Origin: a virus
Direction: 5' to 3' (one strand)
Length of the DNA: 64,000 nt
Virus record (IMG/VR): IMGVR_UViG_3300037156_000119
Location: 1 to 64,000 of that record
Positions 17,855 to 25,423 of the stretch are shown piece by piece (the stretch's first letter is position 1; every line of letters begins with the position of its first letter). The notes below the pieces were generated by a model. It was not told where the DNA came from. It saw nothing but the letters and a program-made list of their open reading frames with translations, and searched no databases. A program made the position numbers and the translations under genes.

Positions 17855-19321
17855 ATGGCGAAGATCGCAGATCGCGTCAAGGAAACTACTACTACCACAG
17901 GCACAGGCACTTACACGCTTGCTGGCGCGGTGACGGGCTTCCGAGCGTTCACATCGGCATTTTCAAACGCAGACGTAATCGAGTATGCTGTGACCGATGG
18001 TACAAACTGGGAAGTAGGGTACGGAACGTTCACCAGCTCAGGCACTACGCTCTCACGCACTTCGATACGGGCTTCTAGCAACGCCGGAGCAGCGGTAAGC
18101 TGGTCTGCCGGATCAAAAGATGTTTGGTGTAACGCGCCCGCAACTCTGCTGCCAGCAACTGGGCTGGCGACGTTCACGGGTCCTACGGTTGAACGGGCAT
18201 TCGCGCTGCCTGACGCTGCAGCCACACTACTGTATTCAGGCGGAGCGATCGGGTCGACGACGACTGGGACTACTCAGACTCCAGCCGACAACTCCACGAA
18301 GGTTGCGACGACAGCATACGTGGATAATGCGATTCTAGGGCAGGTTTTTAAAGAAGCGGTGAAATACGCTTCTATTGCAGCCCTTCCAAGCATCGTATAT
18401 GCGAACGGGTCTTCCGGGGCCGGAGCGACCCTCACGGGAGTGGCGCTCGCGGCGATAAGTTTGGACAGCGGTTCGCCTTCTGTCAACGATCGCGTGTTGA
18501 TAAAGAACCAGGCATCTACTTTCCAGAACGGGATCTACACAGTAACTGCGACCGGCTCAGGTGTCGCAGTCTTCGTTCTCACTCGTGCGCTTGATTACGA
18601 CATGATTACGGACATTAAGATTGGCGACTCCGTGTTCGTTACGGCAGGCACGACACTCTCCGCTACCACATGGGGGCAGACCTCCGCTGATGCTCCGGTC
18701 GTTGGGACCGACGCGATCACGTTCGCGCAGATCGCAGGACAAGGATCATTCACCGGCGGGAATGGAATAACTGTAACCGGGGCGTCGATTGCGGTTGACA
18801 CGTCAATAACGGTTGATAAGACTACAGCTCAGACCCTAACGAACAAGACACTTACTTCGCCGACACTAACTACACCAGCGCTAGGAATTCCTGCTTCGGG
18901 GGTGCTTACCAATTGCACCGGCCTGCCAGCGGCGGGTGTGACAAATACCGCCGTAACGCTGACAGACACTCAGACCCTCACCAACAAGCGCATCACTGCT
19001 GTTGTTGTATCAGCCGCGAGCTACACTACTGACACCGGCACGTCGCTTAGTTGGGACACCGCAGATGAATTTGTGATTACGGCGCAAGCGGGCGCGCTCA
19101 AGTTCAACAATCCAAGCGGGACTCCTACTCCGGGGCAGGTAATGATAATCAGGATCAAGGACAACGCAACAGCAAGGGCCTTAACTTGGGATACACAGTA
19201 TCGTGCGTTGGGAACGCCTCTTCCATCAACGACCGTTCTCTCGAAGACGCTTTACCTCGCACTATTTTGGAATAGCACCGATACCAAGGTTGACTTGGTA
19301 GGATCGGCGCAAGAGGCGTAA
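17855..19321 (+). CDS. Tail fibre/appendage protein (488 aa)
   Basis: ATG follows AGGGAGCC. The N-terminal ~100 residues ([20 protein letters not shown], then [16 protein letters not shown]) are a common anchor module of phage tail fibres. Residues ~135-160 carry the fibre motif [15 protein letters not shown]. The rest is Thr/Ser/Gly-rich with tandem [20 protein letters not shown]-type steps at ~315-385, usual in trimeric fibre shafts, and a globular C-terminal ~90 residues. It probably forms the receptor-binding fibre together with the two SPRY-like proteins downstream. Confidence 0.75.
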   Translation: MAKIADRVKETTTTTGTGTYTLAGAVTGFRAFTSAFSNADVIEYAVTDGTNWEVGYGTFTSSGTTLSRTSIRASSNAGAAVSWSAGSKDVWCNAPATLLPATGLATFTGPTVERAFALPDAAATLLYSGGAIGSTTTGTTQTPADNSTKVATTAYVDNAILGQVFKEAVKYASIAALPSIVYANGSSGAGATLTGVALAAISLDSGSPSVNDRVLIKNQASTFQNGIYTVTATGSGVAVFVLTRALDYDMITDIKIGDSVFVTAGTTLSATTWGQTSADAPVVGTDAITFAQIAGQGSFTGGNGITVTGASIAVDTSITVDKTTAQTLTNKTLTSPTLTTPALGIPASGVLTNCTGLPAAGVTNTAVTLTDTQTLTNKRITAVVVSAASYTTDTGTSLSWDTADEFVITAQAGALKFNNPSGTPTPGQVMIIRIKDNATARALTWDTQYRALGTPLPSTTVLSKTLYLALFWNSTDTKVDLVGSAQEA

Positions 19322-19323
19322 TC

Positions 19324-19890
19324 ATGTTGAGACGAGCGGCAATGTTGATGAGTACGCGTATAACTTACACTTACGCAACATGGAATCCGATCGACAAAGG
19401 TACGAATAACGTCTTATCTAACGGAAATCTTACAAGCACAATAGCCGGAGCAGGAAACTCCGTAAGGGCCACCGTTGGGGTTTCTTCTGGTAAATCGGTT
19501 GCGGAATTTACTATAGTGACCGCAACGGGCGCAGGTATTGAACTTGGCGTAGCCAATCTTTCAGCCAATCTTGCTAATGAGGCTGAATCTGATGCTAATT
19601 ATTGGATGTACTATGGATATAACGGAAATAAACAGAATAACAGTTCCGTTGCATATGGAGCCTCGTACACGGAAGGCGATGTCATCCGCATGGAACTCGA
19701 TAGGGGCGCAGGTTCACTCGTGTTTTTCAAAAACAATGTATCACAGGGAACCGCATTTACGGGGCTAACTGGTACTTTGTATCCGGCGCAGTCTTCTGGT
19801 TCGTCTTCAGGCAATTCAGTAACTGCAAATTTTGGATCTTCGCCGTGGGTAAATACCCCGACGGCTGGATTTGTAGGGTTCCACAACTGA
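19324..19890 (+). CDS. SPRY-like domain protein, fibre-associated (188 aa)
   Basis: Begins three bases after the fibre stop. Residues ~20-185 fit a SPRY-like beta sandwich: a TWNP start, SSGKSVAEF, EGDVIRMELDRGAGSLVFFK, then NNVSQGTAF and a LYPAQ segment. SPRY-like modules in phage tails are thought to bind receptors or glycans. It is a paralogue of the gene at 20436 but diverged in sequence and base composition (more AT). No signal peptide. Likely a separate receptor-binding or decoration subunit. Confidence 0.65.
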   Translation: MLRRAAMLMSTRITYTYATWNPIDKGTNNVLSNGNLTSTIAGAGNSVRATVGVSSGKSVAEFTIVTATGAGIELGVANLSANLANEAESDANYWMYYGYNGNKQNNSSVAYGASYTEGDVIRMELDRGAGSLVFFKNNVSQGTAFTGLTGTLYPAQSSGSSSGNSVTANFGSSPWVNTPTAGFVGFHN

Positions 19891-19899
19891 GGAAATGAA

Positions 19900-20439
19900 A
19901 TGAGCACAGACGACTGGTTCGCAGTCGGGCACTCACACGATGGTTGCGGCTACGATTTCTCTAGCCATGAACAAGGGGTACGCATAATGTGGCTCCATCC
20001 TAATCTTCAAACCATCATTCAGGACGCCGACCAGTACACGGCGCGTAACGGCACGACCTATCCCGGCAACTGGCCGAAGGCACAGATAGCTGAATTGCTG
20101 CCCGTGACCGTAGTTGCTCCTGGCAATACTCAGTTTCAGGACGCCGTTGCGAACGGTGTTGTATGGAATGTCGATCATTGGCAGCAGGCATGGACGATCA
20201 CGAATTGGGTGCAGGCTCGGATAGATGCATTCAACGCAGCGGCGGCTCAATCGACCGCTGACACATCGGACTTGTCTACGGCCAAACTCAATGCGGCAGC
20301 GGTGTTTTTGCTGAGTAACACACCAGCGACCATTAGTGCCTACGTTCAGACGAACGTTACTACGCTGGCCCAAGCGAAAAACGTGTTGGCCGATCTTGCG
20401 GTCATGGTATCCATTCTCGGAAAGCCTATGCTCAGATGA
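19900..20439 (+). CDS. Tail fibre-associated protein, possible assembly factor (179 aa)
   Basis: ATG has AGGAAATGAA upstream. An internal ATG at 19987 could give a shorter product starting MWLHPNLQTI. Residues ~30-75 contain an HPNLQTIIQDADQYTARNGT segment followed by PGNWPKAQI, and the C-terminal half is helical and Ala-rich. It lies between two SPRY-like genes and its stop overlaps the second (ATGA), so it may be a fibre chaperone or attachment protein; this is context inference. Confidence 0.5.
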   Translation: MSTDDWFAVGHSHDGCGYDFSSHEQGVRIMWLHPNLQTIIQDADQYTARNGTTYPGNWPKAQIAELLPVTVVAPGNTQFQDAVANGVVWNVDHWQQAWTITNWVQARIDAFNAAAAQSTADTSDLSTAKLNAAAVFLLSNTPATISAYVQTNVTTLAQAKNVLADLAVMVSILGKPMLR

Positions 20440-21008
20440 CTATCATCGGAAGGGCGTTGGGGTTTATGGGTGGGGTTGGTATTCCTAAGGTATACACTAC
20501 ATGGGACCCCGCAAACAAAGATGCAGGAATAACTCTGTCTGGCAGTAACCTTATCGCTACGAATGCTACTAACGACCAGGACGTTAGATCAACAATAGGG
20601 AAATCGTCTGGAAAGTGGTATTGGGAATTGACCTTCTCTGCGACTGTTGGTGTATTGGAAGGGGTGGTAAACGCTTCAGCAAGTATGTCTGCAACTTTAT
20701 CAGGCGCGAATGCCTGGGTTTACAACTCTCCAAATGGACATAGTTTTAACAACAGTGTTTATGCAGCCTATGGAGCGGCTTACGGTGCGGGAGATACCAT
20801 AGGATTAGCGCTTGACATGGACGCTGGAACCTTGACTGCATACAAAAATAATGCCAGCCAGGGCACTATGTCCACGGGACTGACAGGAACAATGTACGCT
20901 GCGCACGGTTTGGCAAGCGCATCAATTTTATCTGTTACCGCAAATTTTGGCGCAAGCGCATTTACCTATACCCCGCCAGGTGGCTACAACGCAGGACTTT
21001 ATAACTAA
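20436..21008 (+). CDS. SPRY-like domain protein, fibre-associated (190 aa)
   Basis: A second SPRY-like protein with the same order of motifs as the one at 19324: TTWDPANKDAG, IGKSSGKWYWELTF, then AGDTIGLALDMDAGTLTAYK with NNASQGTM after it, ending in VTANFGASAFTYTPPGG. It matches the family pattern better than its paralogue. ATG overlaps the upstream stop. Likely an adhesin or fibre-decorating subunit. Confidence 0.65.
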   Translation: MTIIGRALGFMGGVGIPKVYTTWDPANKDAGITLSGSNLIATNATNDQDVRSTIGKSSGKWYWELTFSATVGVLEGVVNASASMSATLSGANAWVYNSPNGHSFNNSVYAAYGAAYGAGDTIGLALDMDAGTLTAYKNNASQGTMSTGLTGTMYAAHGLASASILSVTANFGASAFTYTPPGGYNAGLYN

Positions 21009-21045
21009 ACGCCATCGCAGATTCTCCCTGCGGTTTCGACCGGGC

Positions 21046-21069
21046 GCCAGCGACGGGGCAATCGCTGGC
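21046..21069 (+). terminator. Perfect 8-bp stem-loop after the fibre cluster
   Basis: GCCAGCGA pairs with TCGCTGGC around an 8-base loop, in the 81-base gap after the second SPRY gene. It is followed by ATAAATT, not a real T-run. A terminator or RNA-stability role is possible. Confidence 0.5.
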
Positions 21070-21089
21070 ATAAATTGAAAGGATGAATC

Positions 21090-21482
21090 ATGGGTTATCC
21101 AGTAACAAAACTTAATTCCTGCGAATGCCCGCTTGCTGGAATTGGCCTGTTCGCGCTGGCAGCAGTGCCTAACGGAGATGTTCCCGGATACGACATCGGA
21201 ATCATGCAGAATATGCCCGATGGCACATGGGTCGCAGTGCTGCCGTTTCTGAAAACCGAAGTCACGAGTGATCAGGTCATGGCGGCCGGAACCGTGGCTG
21301 ATTATTTGCTGTCGCTGCTTCCTCTCGCAGAACAACGCCTTAAAGATATAACCGTTGGAGTCAAGCCGGATCAATCCGATAAATGTGCGTGCCTTGCTTA
21401 TGATCTCCCTACGTTGAAGTTCGACGAAAGCGCTTGCAAATTCTTGATGCCACCGCTACCTCTCAGACACGCACTGCCATGA
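21090..21482 (+). CDS. Hypothetical protein (130 aa)
   Basis: ATG follows GAAAGGATGAATC. Eight residues from the start is a CEC pair and near the C-terminal end a CAC pair (KCACLAYDLP), which might bind metal or form disulphides. No membrane helix. It lies between fibre and lysis genes, where accessory host-interaction genes are common. Not recognised. Confidence 0.5.
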   Translation: MGYPVTKLNSCECPLAGIGLFALAAVPNGDVPGYDIGIMQNMPDGTWVAVLPFLKTEVTSDQVMAAGTVADYLLSLLPLAEQRLKDITVGVKPDQSDKCACLAYDLPTLKFDESACKFLMPPLPLRHALP

Positions 21483-21516
21483 TTGGTAGGCTTCAATAAA
21501 CCACGGGGAGATTCCG

Positions 21517-21882
21517 ATGAATAATGAAATGGGGATGTTCATCCTACAAGGCGGTCTTGGCATAATCATGCTCTTTTTCGGAATTATCTTAAACGGATTG
21601 CGAACCGGAATAGATCGCGTAAATGTCGACCTTAAAGGACTGAACGATGCCGTGCTAGGTAAATATATGACGCGAGAGGACTCAGAAAGCAAATGGGCGT
21701 CTCACAGATCCGAAACGCAATCAGTGTGGGAAACTCACAGAGCAGAAACGCAATCAAAGTGGGACGCACAGCGCACATTGGATCACGAAATCAGGCAGTT
21801 AATTACGACGGCAATGATCGACGCTGCTAAAGCATCCGGCAAACCGTATAACTACAACGGCGAACAAGTTAAACAACCATAG
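21517..21882 (+). CDS. Small membrane-anchored coiled-coil protein (121 aa)
   Basis: ATG with GGGGAG upstream. One transmembrane helix at residues ~7-27 (FILQGGLGIIMLFFGIILNG) is followed by a charged helical tail with two near-repeats of (E/D)SKWxSHRSETQS/HRAETQSKW. Its place just before the lysis genes suggests a holin-like, antiholin-like or envelope accessory role, but the single helix is also compatible with an unrelated membrane protein. Confidence 0.5.
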   Translation: MNNEMGMFILQGGLGIIMLFFGIILNGLRTGIDRVNVDLKGLNDAVLGKYMTREDSESKWASHRSETQSVWETHRAETQSKWDAQRTLDHEIRQLITTAMIDAAKASGKPYNYNGEQVKQP

Positions 21883-21891
21883 GAGAGTGAA

Positions 21892-22473
21892 ATGGCTGTA
21901 GTGAAATTAAATATCGACGGAGTAGACTACAACTGCACGCCGAGCGGAGTAGCACCCCCTGTTGTTCCGCCCACGCCTGTTCCGCCCGCGCCACCTGTCA
22001 CGCCCCCCGCAGTCGGGTGCGGCCCTGACGAGGTGTTCGGCGGCGGCTCGGATCGCGACCTGAGCCCGCTCGAGCAGGCGCTGTGGCCGGCTGGTCAGCG
22101 TGACTTGACGGCCTCGGGGGATCTCGGCACCGCCATCCGGTTCGTCGCGAACGCCGCGAAATATCCGCTCGGCATGCAAGTGCACATCGTGGACCAAACC
22201 AATCCGGGGGTGAGCAAGCAGTTTGTGGTTAGCGCCTGCCCGCACAATTTTGACCGCCCGATAAACCAGTACGCCGACTATTTGTTTGGCGTTGTCGGAA
22301 CAATCGTTTTGCGCTTCGGCGCCGGCAGCGTGAGCAATATAGACCAGGACGTTCCGCTTGTGGCCGGGCAGACATATTACCTCAACTTTCGGGAATGGAA
22401 GGCTCCCGGCGACACCACGCCGCGGGGCACGGCCGTAACCCAAATGTGGTGGTTGCACCGGAGCGATCCGTAA
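21892..22473 (+). CDS. Hypothetical protein with Pro-rich linker (193 aa)
   Basis: ATG follows AGGAGAG. A short N-terminal strand pair is joined by a Pro/Val-rich linker (residues ~20-42) to a ~145-residue beta-rich domain with an ACPHNF motif and Gln/Tyr/Trp-rich end. No catalytic motif recognised. The stop overlaps the holin start (TAATG), so it is co-translated with the lysis cassette. It could be a virion or a fibre-tip protein. Confidence 0.5.
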   Translation: MAVVKLNIDGVDYNCTPSGVAPPVVPPTPVPPAPPVTPPAVGCGPDEVFGGGSDRDLSPLEQALWPAGQRDLTASGDLGTAIRFVANAAKYPLGMQVHIVDQTNPGVSKQFVVSACPHNFDRPINQYADYLFGVVGTIVLRFGAGSVSNIDQDVPLVAGQTYYLNFREWKAPGDTTPRGTAVTQMWWLHRSDP

Positions 22474-22841
22474 TGAGCGACGAATCCACAGCAGCACCCA
22501 TTCCTCCAGCGCCCGGCCCGATCGCCAAGGCCGTAGCAGTAGTCGCCACGGCAGAGAAGAACCAGCAGGCCCCGCGTCTGTGGCTATGGATGATCACGGC
22601 CGCGGTCCTTGCCGTACTGGTCGGGGTGATTGCCCCACAGCAGATCGGCAACGTCTTGATGAAGACCCTGCTCGTCTTCATGGCGGGCATCACCAGTTAC
22701 TTCCTCGACCGCGCGTTCTTCCTGTTCGTGGAAGTGAAGCTCGACGACACGCTACCACACGACATCATCGGAGCCGCGCGCATCGTGGCGCGCGCGCTGA
22801 TCTTCATCGGCTGTGTCATGGGATATGGGCTGGCGGTGTGA
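22473..22841 (+). CDS. Holin-like membrane protein (122 aa)
   Basis: A longer in-frame GTG lies upstream, but the ATG at 22473 overlapping the previous stop is preferred. After a ~33-residue polar start come three hydrophobic helices at about 34-53, 59-79 and 100-120, the usual layout of a three-helix holin. It sits directly before an exported transglycosylase and the spanins, so it most likely forms the inner-membrane lesion that times lysis. No sequence family is asserted. Confidence 0.7.
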   Translation: MSDESTAAPIPPAPGPIAKAVAVVATAEKNQQAPRLWLWMITAAVLAVLVGVIAPQQIGNVLMKTLLVFMAGITSYFLDRAFFLFVEVKLDDTLPHDIIGAARIVARALIFIGCVMGYGLAV

Positions 22842-23440
22842 CGCGCTGGGTATGTCTTCTTGCTGGGTTATGGGTGACGACGGCGTTTGGCGAATCCATC
22901 CCGCGCGAAGCGATGCAATACCAGCGCGATGTGATCCGCCAGACGCGAGCCGTGTGGGGGCTCGATGCACCTGTGGCGGTCTTCGCCGCCCAGATCCATC
23001 AGGAAAGCAGGTGGCGGCCGGCGGCCAAGAGCAAGTTTGCCTCGGGCCTCGCACAATTCACCCCTGATACCGCCAAGTGGATCTCAGGGGCCTACCCCCA
23101 GCAGCTCGGAAAGGCTGATCCTGGGAATCCAGCGTGGGCCATCCAAGCGCTCGCCATCTACGACAAGGAACTTTATGACAAGGTTAGTGGTCAAACCGAG
23201 TGTGATCGCATGGCGTTCGCTCTCTCGGGGTACAACTCGGGGCCGAAATGGGTGACGCGCGACAAGGAAATCGCAAGGGCAAGTGGGAAGAACCCCGAGA
23301 TATATTTCGGCAGCGTGGAGTCGGTAGTCGATTCAAGAAAGCCGGAGTACTTGAAGGAAAGTCGGGGATATCCGCCGCGGATCTTGAAAGCATTGCAGCC
23401 GATCTACACGACATGGGGCCGGATGGTGACGTGCACATAG
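22838..23440 (+). CDS. Endolysin: exported lytic transglycosylase (SLT fold), 200 aa
   Basis: The GTG at 22838 overlaps the holin stop. Starting there gives a hydrophobic N-terminus (residues 3-18) ending in AFG-ES, a signal peptide or signal-arrest sequence. The SLT-type motifs follow in order: HQESRW with catalytic Glu56, ASGLAQFTPDTAKWI (69-83) and ALSGYNSGPKWV. It would cleave peptidoglycan glycan strands in the periplasm. Export through Sec means the holin may only trigger its activation. Together with the holin and spanins it forms a complete Gram-negative lysis cassette. Confidence 0.85.
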   Translation: MTRWVCLLAGLWVTTAFGESIPREAMQYQRDVIRQTRAVWGLDAPVAVFAAQIHQESRWRPAAKSKFASGLAQFTPDTAKWISGAYPQQLGKADPGNPAWAIQALAIYDKELYDKVSGQTECDRMAFALSGYNSGPKWVTRDKEIARASGKNPEIYFGSVESVVDSRKPEYLKESRGYPPRILKALQPIYTTWGRMVTCT

Positions 23441-23449
23441 GAGATGCGG

Positions 23450-23938
23450 ATGAATAAGCAGCGAGGGATAGCGACGGCGTGGGTATACCTGCTCGTGATG
23501 GTCGGGGCGTTTGGCGGGACCTATTGGTACGCACAGCACCGGCAGGCAGCGGCCGACAAGATCGTGTACGACTCGTTTGTGAATCTGACCAAGGCCGCTG
23601 GCGAGAAGGCCCGCGCCGATGCCAGGATCACAGAAGCCAATGACAAAGCCAACAAGGAGAAGGTCGATGCTCAGAACCAACTTGCTACTGATAAGCTCAA
23701 CGCTACTATTCGCAGCCTGCGCAACGCCCGTCCCAGTGGCGGTTTTGTGCCCGCCGCCCCCGCCGGCGCCGCTCGTCCTGACCTCGCCTGTTACGACCGG
23801 ACCGAATTCAGTGCAGCGGTCGGAAGACTTGTTGATGGAGTTCGAGGAATCGCTGAAGAAAGCGCAAAAGCAACCCTAGACCTCAACTCAGCCAAGGAGT
23901 GGGCGTTGAAACCGAAGATGGACACGGAGATCAAGTGA
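23450..23938 (+). CDS. Rz: i-spanin (Rz-like), 162 aa
   Basis: Two ATGs lie at 23444 and 23450; AGGAG touches the first and is six bases from the second, so 23450 is chosen. One N-terminal transmembrane helix (residues ~8-26) is followed by a long charged periplasmic coiled coil (KAAGEKARADARITEANDKA and onward) with a Pro/Ala hinge near residue 100. This is the classic inner-membrane spanin layout. The o-spanin gene is embedded in it in another frame. The pair fuses inner and outer membranes in the last lysis step. Confidence 0.8.
   Translation: MNKQRGIATAWVYLLVMVGAFGGTYWYAQHRQAAADKIVYDSFVNLTKAAGEKARADARITEANDKANKEKVDAQNQLATDKLNATIRSLRNARPSGGFVPAAPAGAARPDLACYDRTEFSAAVGRLVDGVRGIAEESAKATLDLNSAKEWALKPKMDTEIK
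23667..23879 (+). CDS. Rz1: o-spanin (Rz1-like lipoprotein), nested in Rz, 70 aa
   Basis: Entirely inside Rz in another frame. ATG has AAGGAG seven bases upstream. The first ~18 residues are a lipoprotein signal (LLLISSTLLFAAC) with LFAAC as lipobox, so the mature protein starts at Cys18. It is followed by a Pro-rich stretch (CPPPPPAPL) and a short helix, the usual Rz1 composition. It would sit in the outer membrane and bind Rz. The nested arrangement is as in lambda. Confidence 0.85.
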   Translation: MLRTNLLLISSTLLFAACATPVPVAVLCPPPPPAPLVLTSPVTTGPNSVQRSEDLLMEFEESLKKAQKQP

Positions 23939-24009
23939 GCGTTCTTGCTCCCATTCTGTTCTTCGTGGCCATGGGATTGTTTATCCTCATGCTCTCTTGC
24001 ATGGATTAG
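23935..24009 (+). CDS. Tiny membrane peptide (24 aa), possible
   Basis: A GTG overlapping the Rz stop (GTGA) opens a 24-codon frame that is nearly all hydrophobic (VLAPILFFVAMGLFILMLSC) and ends exactly where the convergent minus-strand unit ends. A single-helix peptide at the end of a lysis cassette could modulate the holin. No separate ribosome site is seen, so chance is possible. Confidence 0.35.
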   Translation: MSVLAPILFFVAMGLFILMLSCMD

Positions 24010-24215
24010 CGCTGGCGCTCGGGCGACCGTTCTGATCCCAGATCAGACGAGTTGTAATCCCCCCGCGAGGCGACCGGGGGGCCGATAAACTCGCTGGCCG
24101 GGACCCACCGGTTCAGCAAGGCAAGCAACACTTCGGTCATGTTCTCGTTGGGTACCCCGATTTGACGCGCTTGCACCGCGACCTGCCGGCCGTGCTTGTC
24201 GGTGAATTCGATCAT
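24006..24215 (-). CDS. Hypothetical protein, last gene of the leftward unit (69 aa)
   Basis: ATG overlaps the methyltransferase stop (ATGA), implying coupled translation. The first ~45 residues look like a small soluble fold (FTDKHGRQVAVQARQIGVP); the tail is polar and basic. A GC-rich 7-bp hairpin (24059-24081) lies within the gene near the point where the two transcription units converge. The function is unknown. Confidence 0.55.
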   Translation of the reverse strand: MIEFTDKHGRQVAVQARQIGVPNENMTEVLLALLNRWVPASEFIGPPVASRGDYNSSDLGSERSPERQR

Positions 24216-25423
24216 GATTCCAGGTATGCCCTTATAAACTCTTCCGCGACCGGCGCACAGATCGCGTTACCATAGCCGCGCAGTCGTCCCACACGGTTGG
24301 TAGCCCCATTAACCAGCGGGGCAATGCCGGGTTCAACTGGCCGGCTTTTACCGTCGCGGCAGGCGATCCATTCGGCGTTGGACCAGAAGCCGTTAGTTGC
24401 ACTTGGCGGCCGAGTAGTGCTGAGATTGGTACAGTCCCCGCTTCCAGTTGCTTCGAGCAGTCCCCGTCCTTGTGGTCGCGCGTTGTCGGTGTCGCCCATG
24501 AACTCAGCCTGCTCTGGCTCGTCAGCGTGTCCGGCGTCCCCCGGTGCGCGCCCGTTGATTCCGAGTCCTCGGCGCGAGGGGTGGCCCAAGCGGAGAACTT
24601 CGCCACATGCTCCAGCGATACCGTGTGCTTCCGGCCGTCCATCGTCATACCGGTCGCGCTCATCTTGTCGATCGAGACTGACCGACCCCCGCTCGGTGTG
24701 TTCGGAGTCGGCCAACTCGCCAGGTGTAAATGCGCCATGCAATAGGGTGAGGGCCTCGGGTTCCAGTTGTGAATCGGGCATTCGTTGCTGATCATTCGCG
24801 GTTCTGTTTCTGGACTCTGGCAATCGCACTCCGTGGGGCATGTGCAGCTCAGTTGCGCCGCAGTCTGTAGATTCTCGCCCCCCTCGCCCCTCGTGCCCAC
24901 TCCGGTTGTGTTGCTCGACTTCGGACTCGGCCACGAAGTAAAGCCGCTGCCTGATGTGCGGCGCCCCGACGCCCGCAGCGCACAGATCGGTCGCCCCGAA
25001 GGCGTATCCCGCAGCTTCCATGTCAGTGTGAACAAGGTCGAGCCAAGCGAGGCCAGGTTTGCTTCCAACCTGCTCGCCAAAGATAACTGGAGGTCGGCAG
25101 ACCTCGATGAGATGGTAGTAGGCTGGCCAGAGATGCCGCTCATCATCAAACCCGCCGCCTTTGCCTGCCGCGCTGAAAGGCTGGCACGGGCAGGAGCCGG
25201 TCCAGACGGGGCGGTCGTCAGTCCATCCAGCGTTACGGAGTGCGTAACTCCAGACCCCGATGCCGGCGAAGAAGTGGCACTGGGTGTATCCGGCAAGCTC
25301 ACTTGGCCGAACGTCGCGTATGTCTCGCTCATCTACCTCTCCTGGAGCGATGTGCCCCGCCTTGATAAGTTCCCGTAGCCACGCCGCGGCGAACGGGTCG
25401 ATCTCATTATAGTATGCCGTCAC
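24212..25423 (-). CDS. DNA (cytosine-5) methyltransferase (403 aa)
   Basis: The GTG at 25423 overlaps the primase stop. C5-methyltransferase motifs appear in order: FFAGIG (motif I, 51-56), GSCPCQPFSAAG with catalytic Cys80 (IV), FGEQVGSK in place of the usual ENV (VI), APHIRQRLYFVAE (VIII, ~154-166), and GYGNAI close to the end (X). The long 165-380 segment between VIII and IX is the likely target-recognition region and is unusually polar. It probably modifies phage DNA against host restriction. Most of the gene is overlapped by a 366-codon frame on the same strand (24232-25332). Confidence 0.85.
   Translation of the reverse strand: MTAYYNEIDPFAAAWLRELIKAGHIAPGEVDERDIRDVRPSELAGYTQCHFFAGIGVWSYALRNAGWTDDRPVWTGSCPCQPFSAAGKGGGFDDERHLWPAYYHLIEVCRPPVIFGEQVGSKPGLAWLDLVHTDMEAAGYAFGATDLCAAGVGAPHIRQRLYFVAESEVEQHNRSGHEGRGGRESTDCGATELHMPHGVRLPESRNRTANDQQRMPDSQLEPEALTLLHGAFTPGELADSEHTERGSVSLDRQDERDRYDDGRPEAHGIAGACGEVLRLGHPSRRGLGINGRAPGDAGHADEPEQAEFMGDTDNARPQGRGLLEATGSGDCTNLSTTRPPSATNGFWSNAEWIACRDGKSRPVEPGIAPLVNGATNRVGRLRGYGNAICAPVAEEFIRAYLES
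24232..25332 (-). CDS. Alternate-frame ORF nested in the methyltransferase gene (366 aa)
   Basis: Same strand, different frame. It starts at an ATG with AGGAGAGG eight bases upstream and stays open for 366 codons across ~90% of the methyltransferase. It is Ser/Thr/Pro-rich and carries repeated tryptophan steps (SWPSPKSSN, SWPTPNTPS, SWATPRAED, SWATPTTRD), a CALRASGRRTSGSG segment and a NPALPRWLMGLP-type end. I recall similar W-x-T-P ORFs lying over phage cytosine methyltransferases, usually annotated as hypothetical. Whether it is translated or is a by-product of GC-rich codon use cannot be settled here. Confidence 0.4.
   Translation of the reverse strand: MSETYATFGQVSLPDTPSATSSPASGSGVTHSVTLDGLTTAPSGPAPARASLSARQAKAAGLMMSGISGQPTTISSRSADLQLSLASRLEANLASLGSTLFTLTWKLRDTPSGRPICALRASGRRTSGSGFTSWPSPKSSNTTGVGTRGEGGENLQTAAQLSCTCPTECDCQSPETEPRMISNECPIHNWNPRPSPYCMAHLHLASWPTPNTPSGGRSVSIDKMSATGMTMDGRKHTVSLEHVAKFSAWATPRAEDSESTGAHRGTPDTLTSQSRLSSWATPTTRDHKDGDCSKQLEAGTVPISALLGRQVQLTASGPTPNGSPAATVKAGQLNPALPRWLMGLPTVWDDCAAMVTRSVRRSRKSL

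Noticed and set aside
17855-21008. Diversity-generating retroelement acting on the fibre genes
   Set aside because: No reverse transcriptase and no template/variable repeat pair are visible.
24059-24081. CCCCCCG/CGGGGGG hairpin as a bidirectional terminator
   Set aside because: It lies inside a coding frame and lacks T-runs; noted only in passing.
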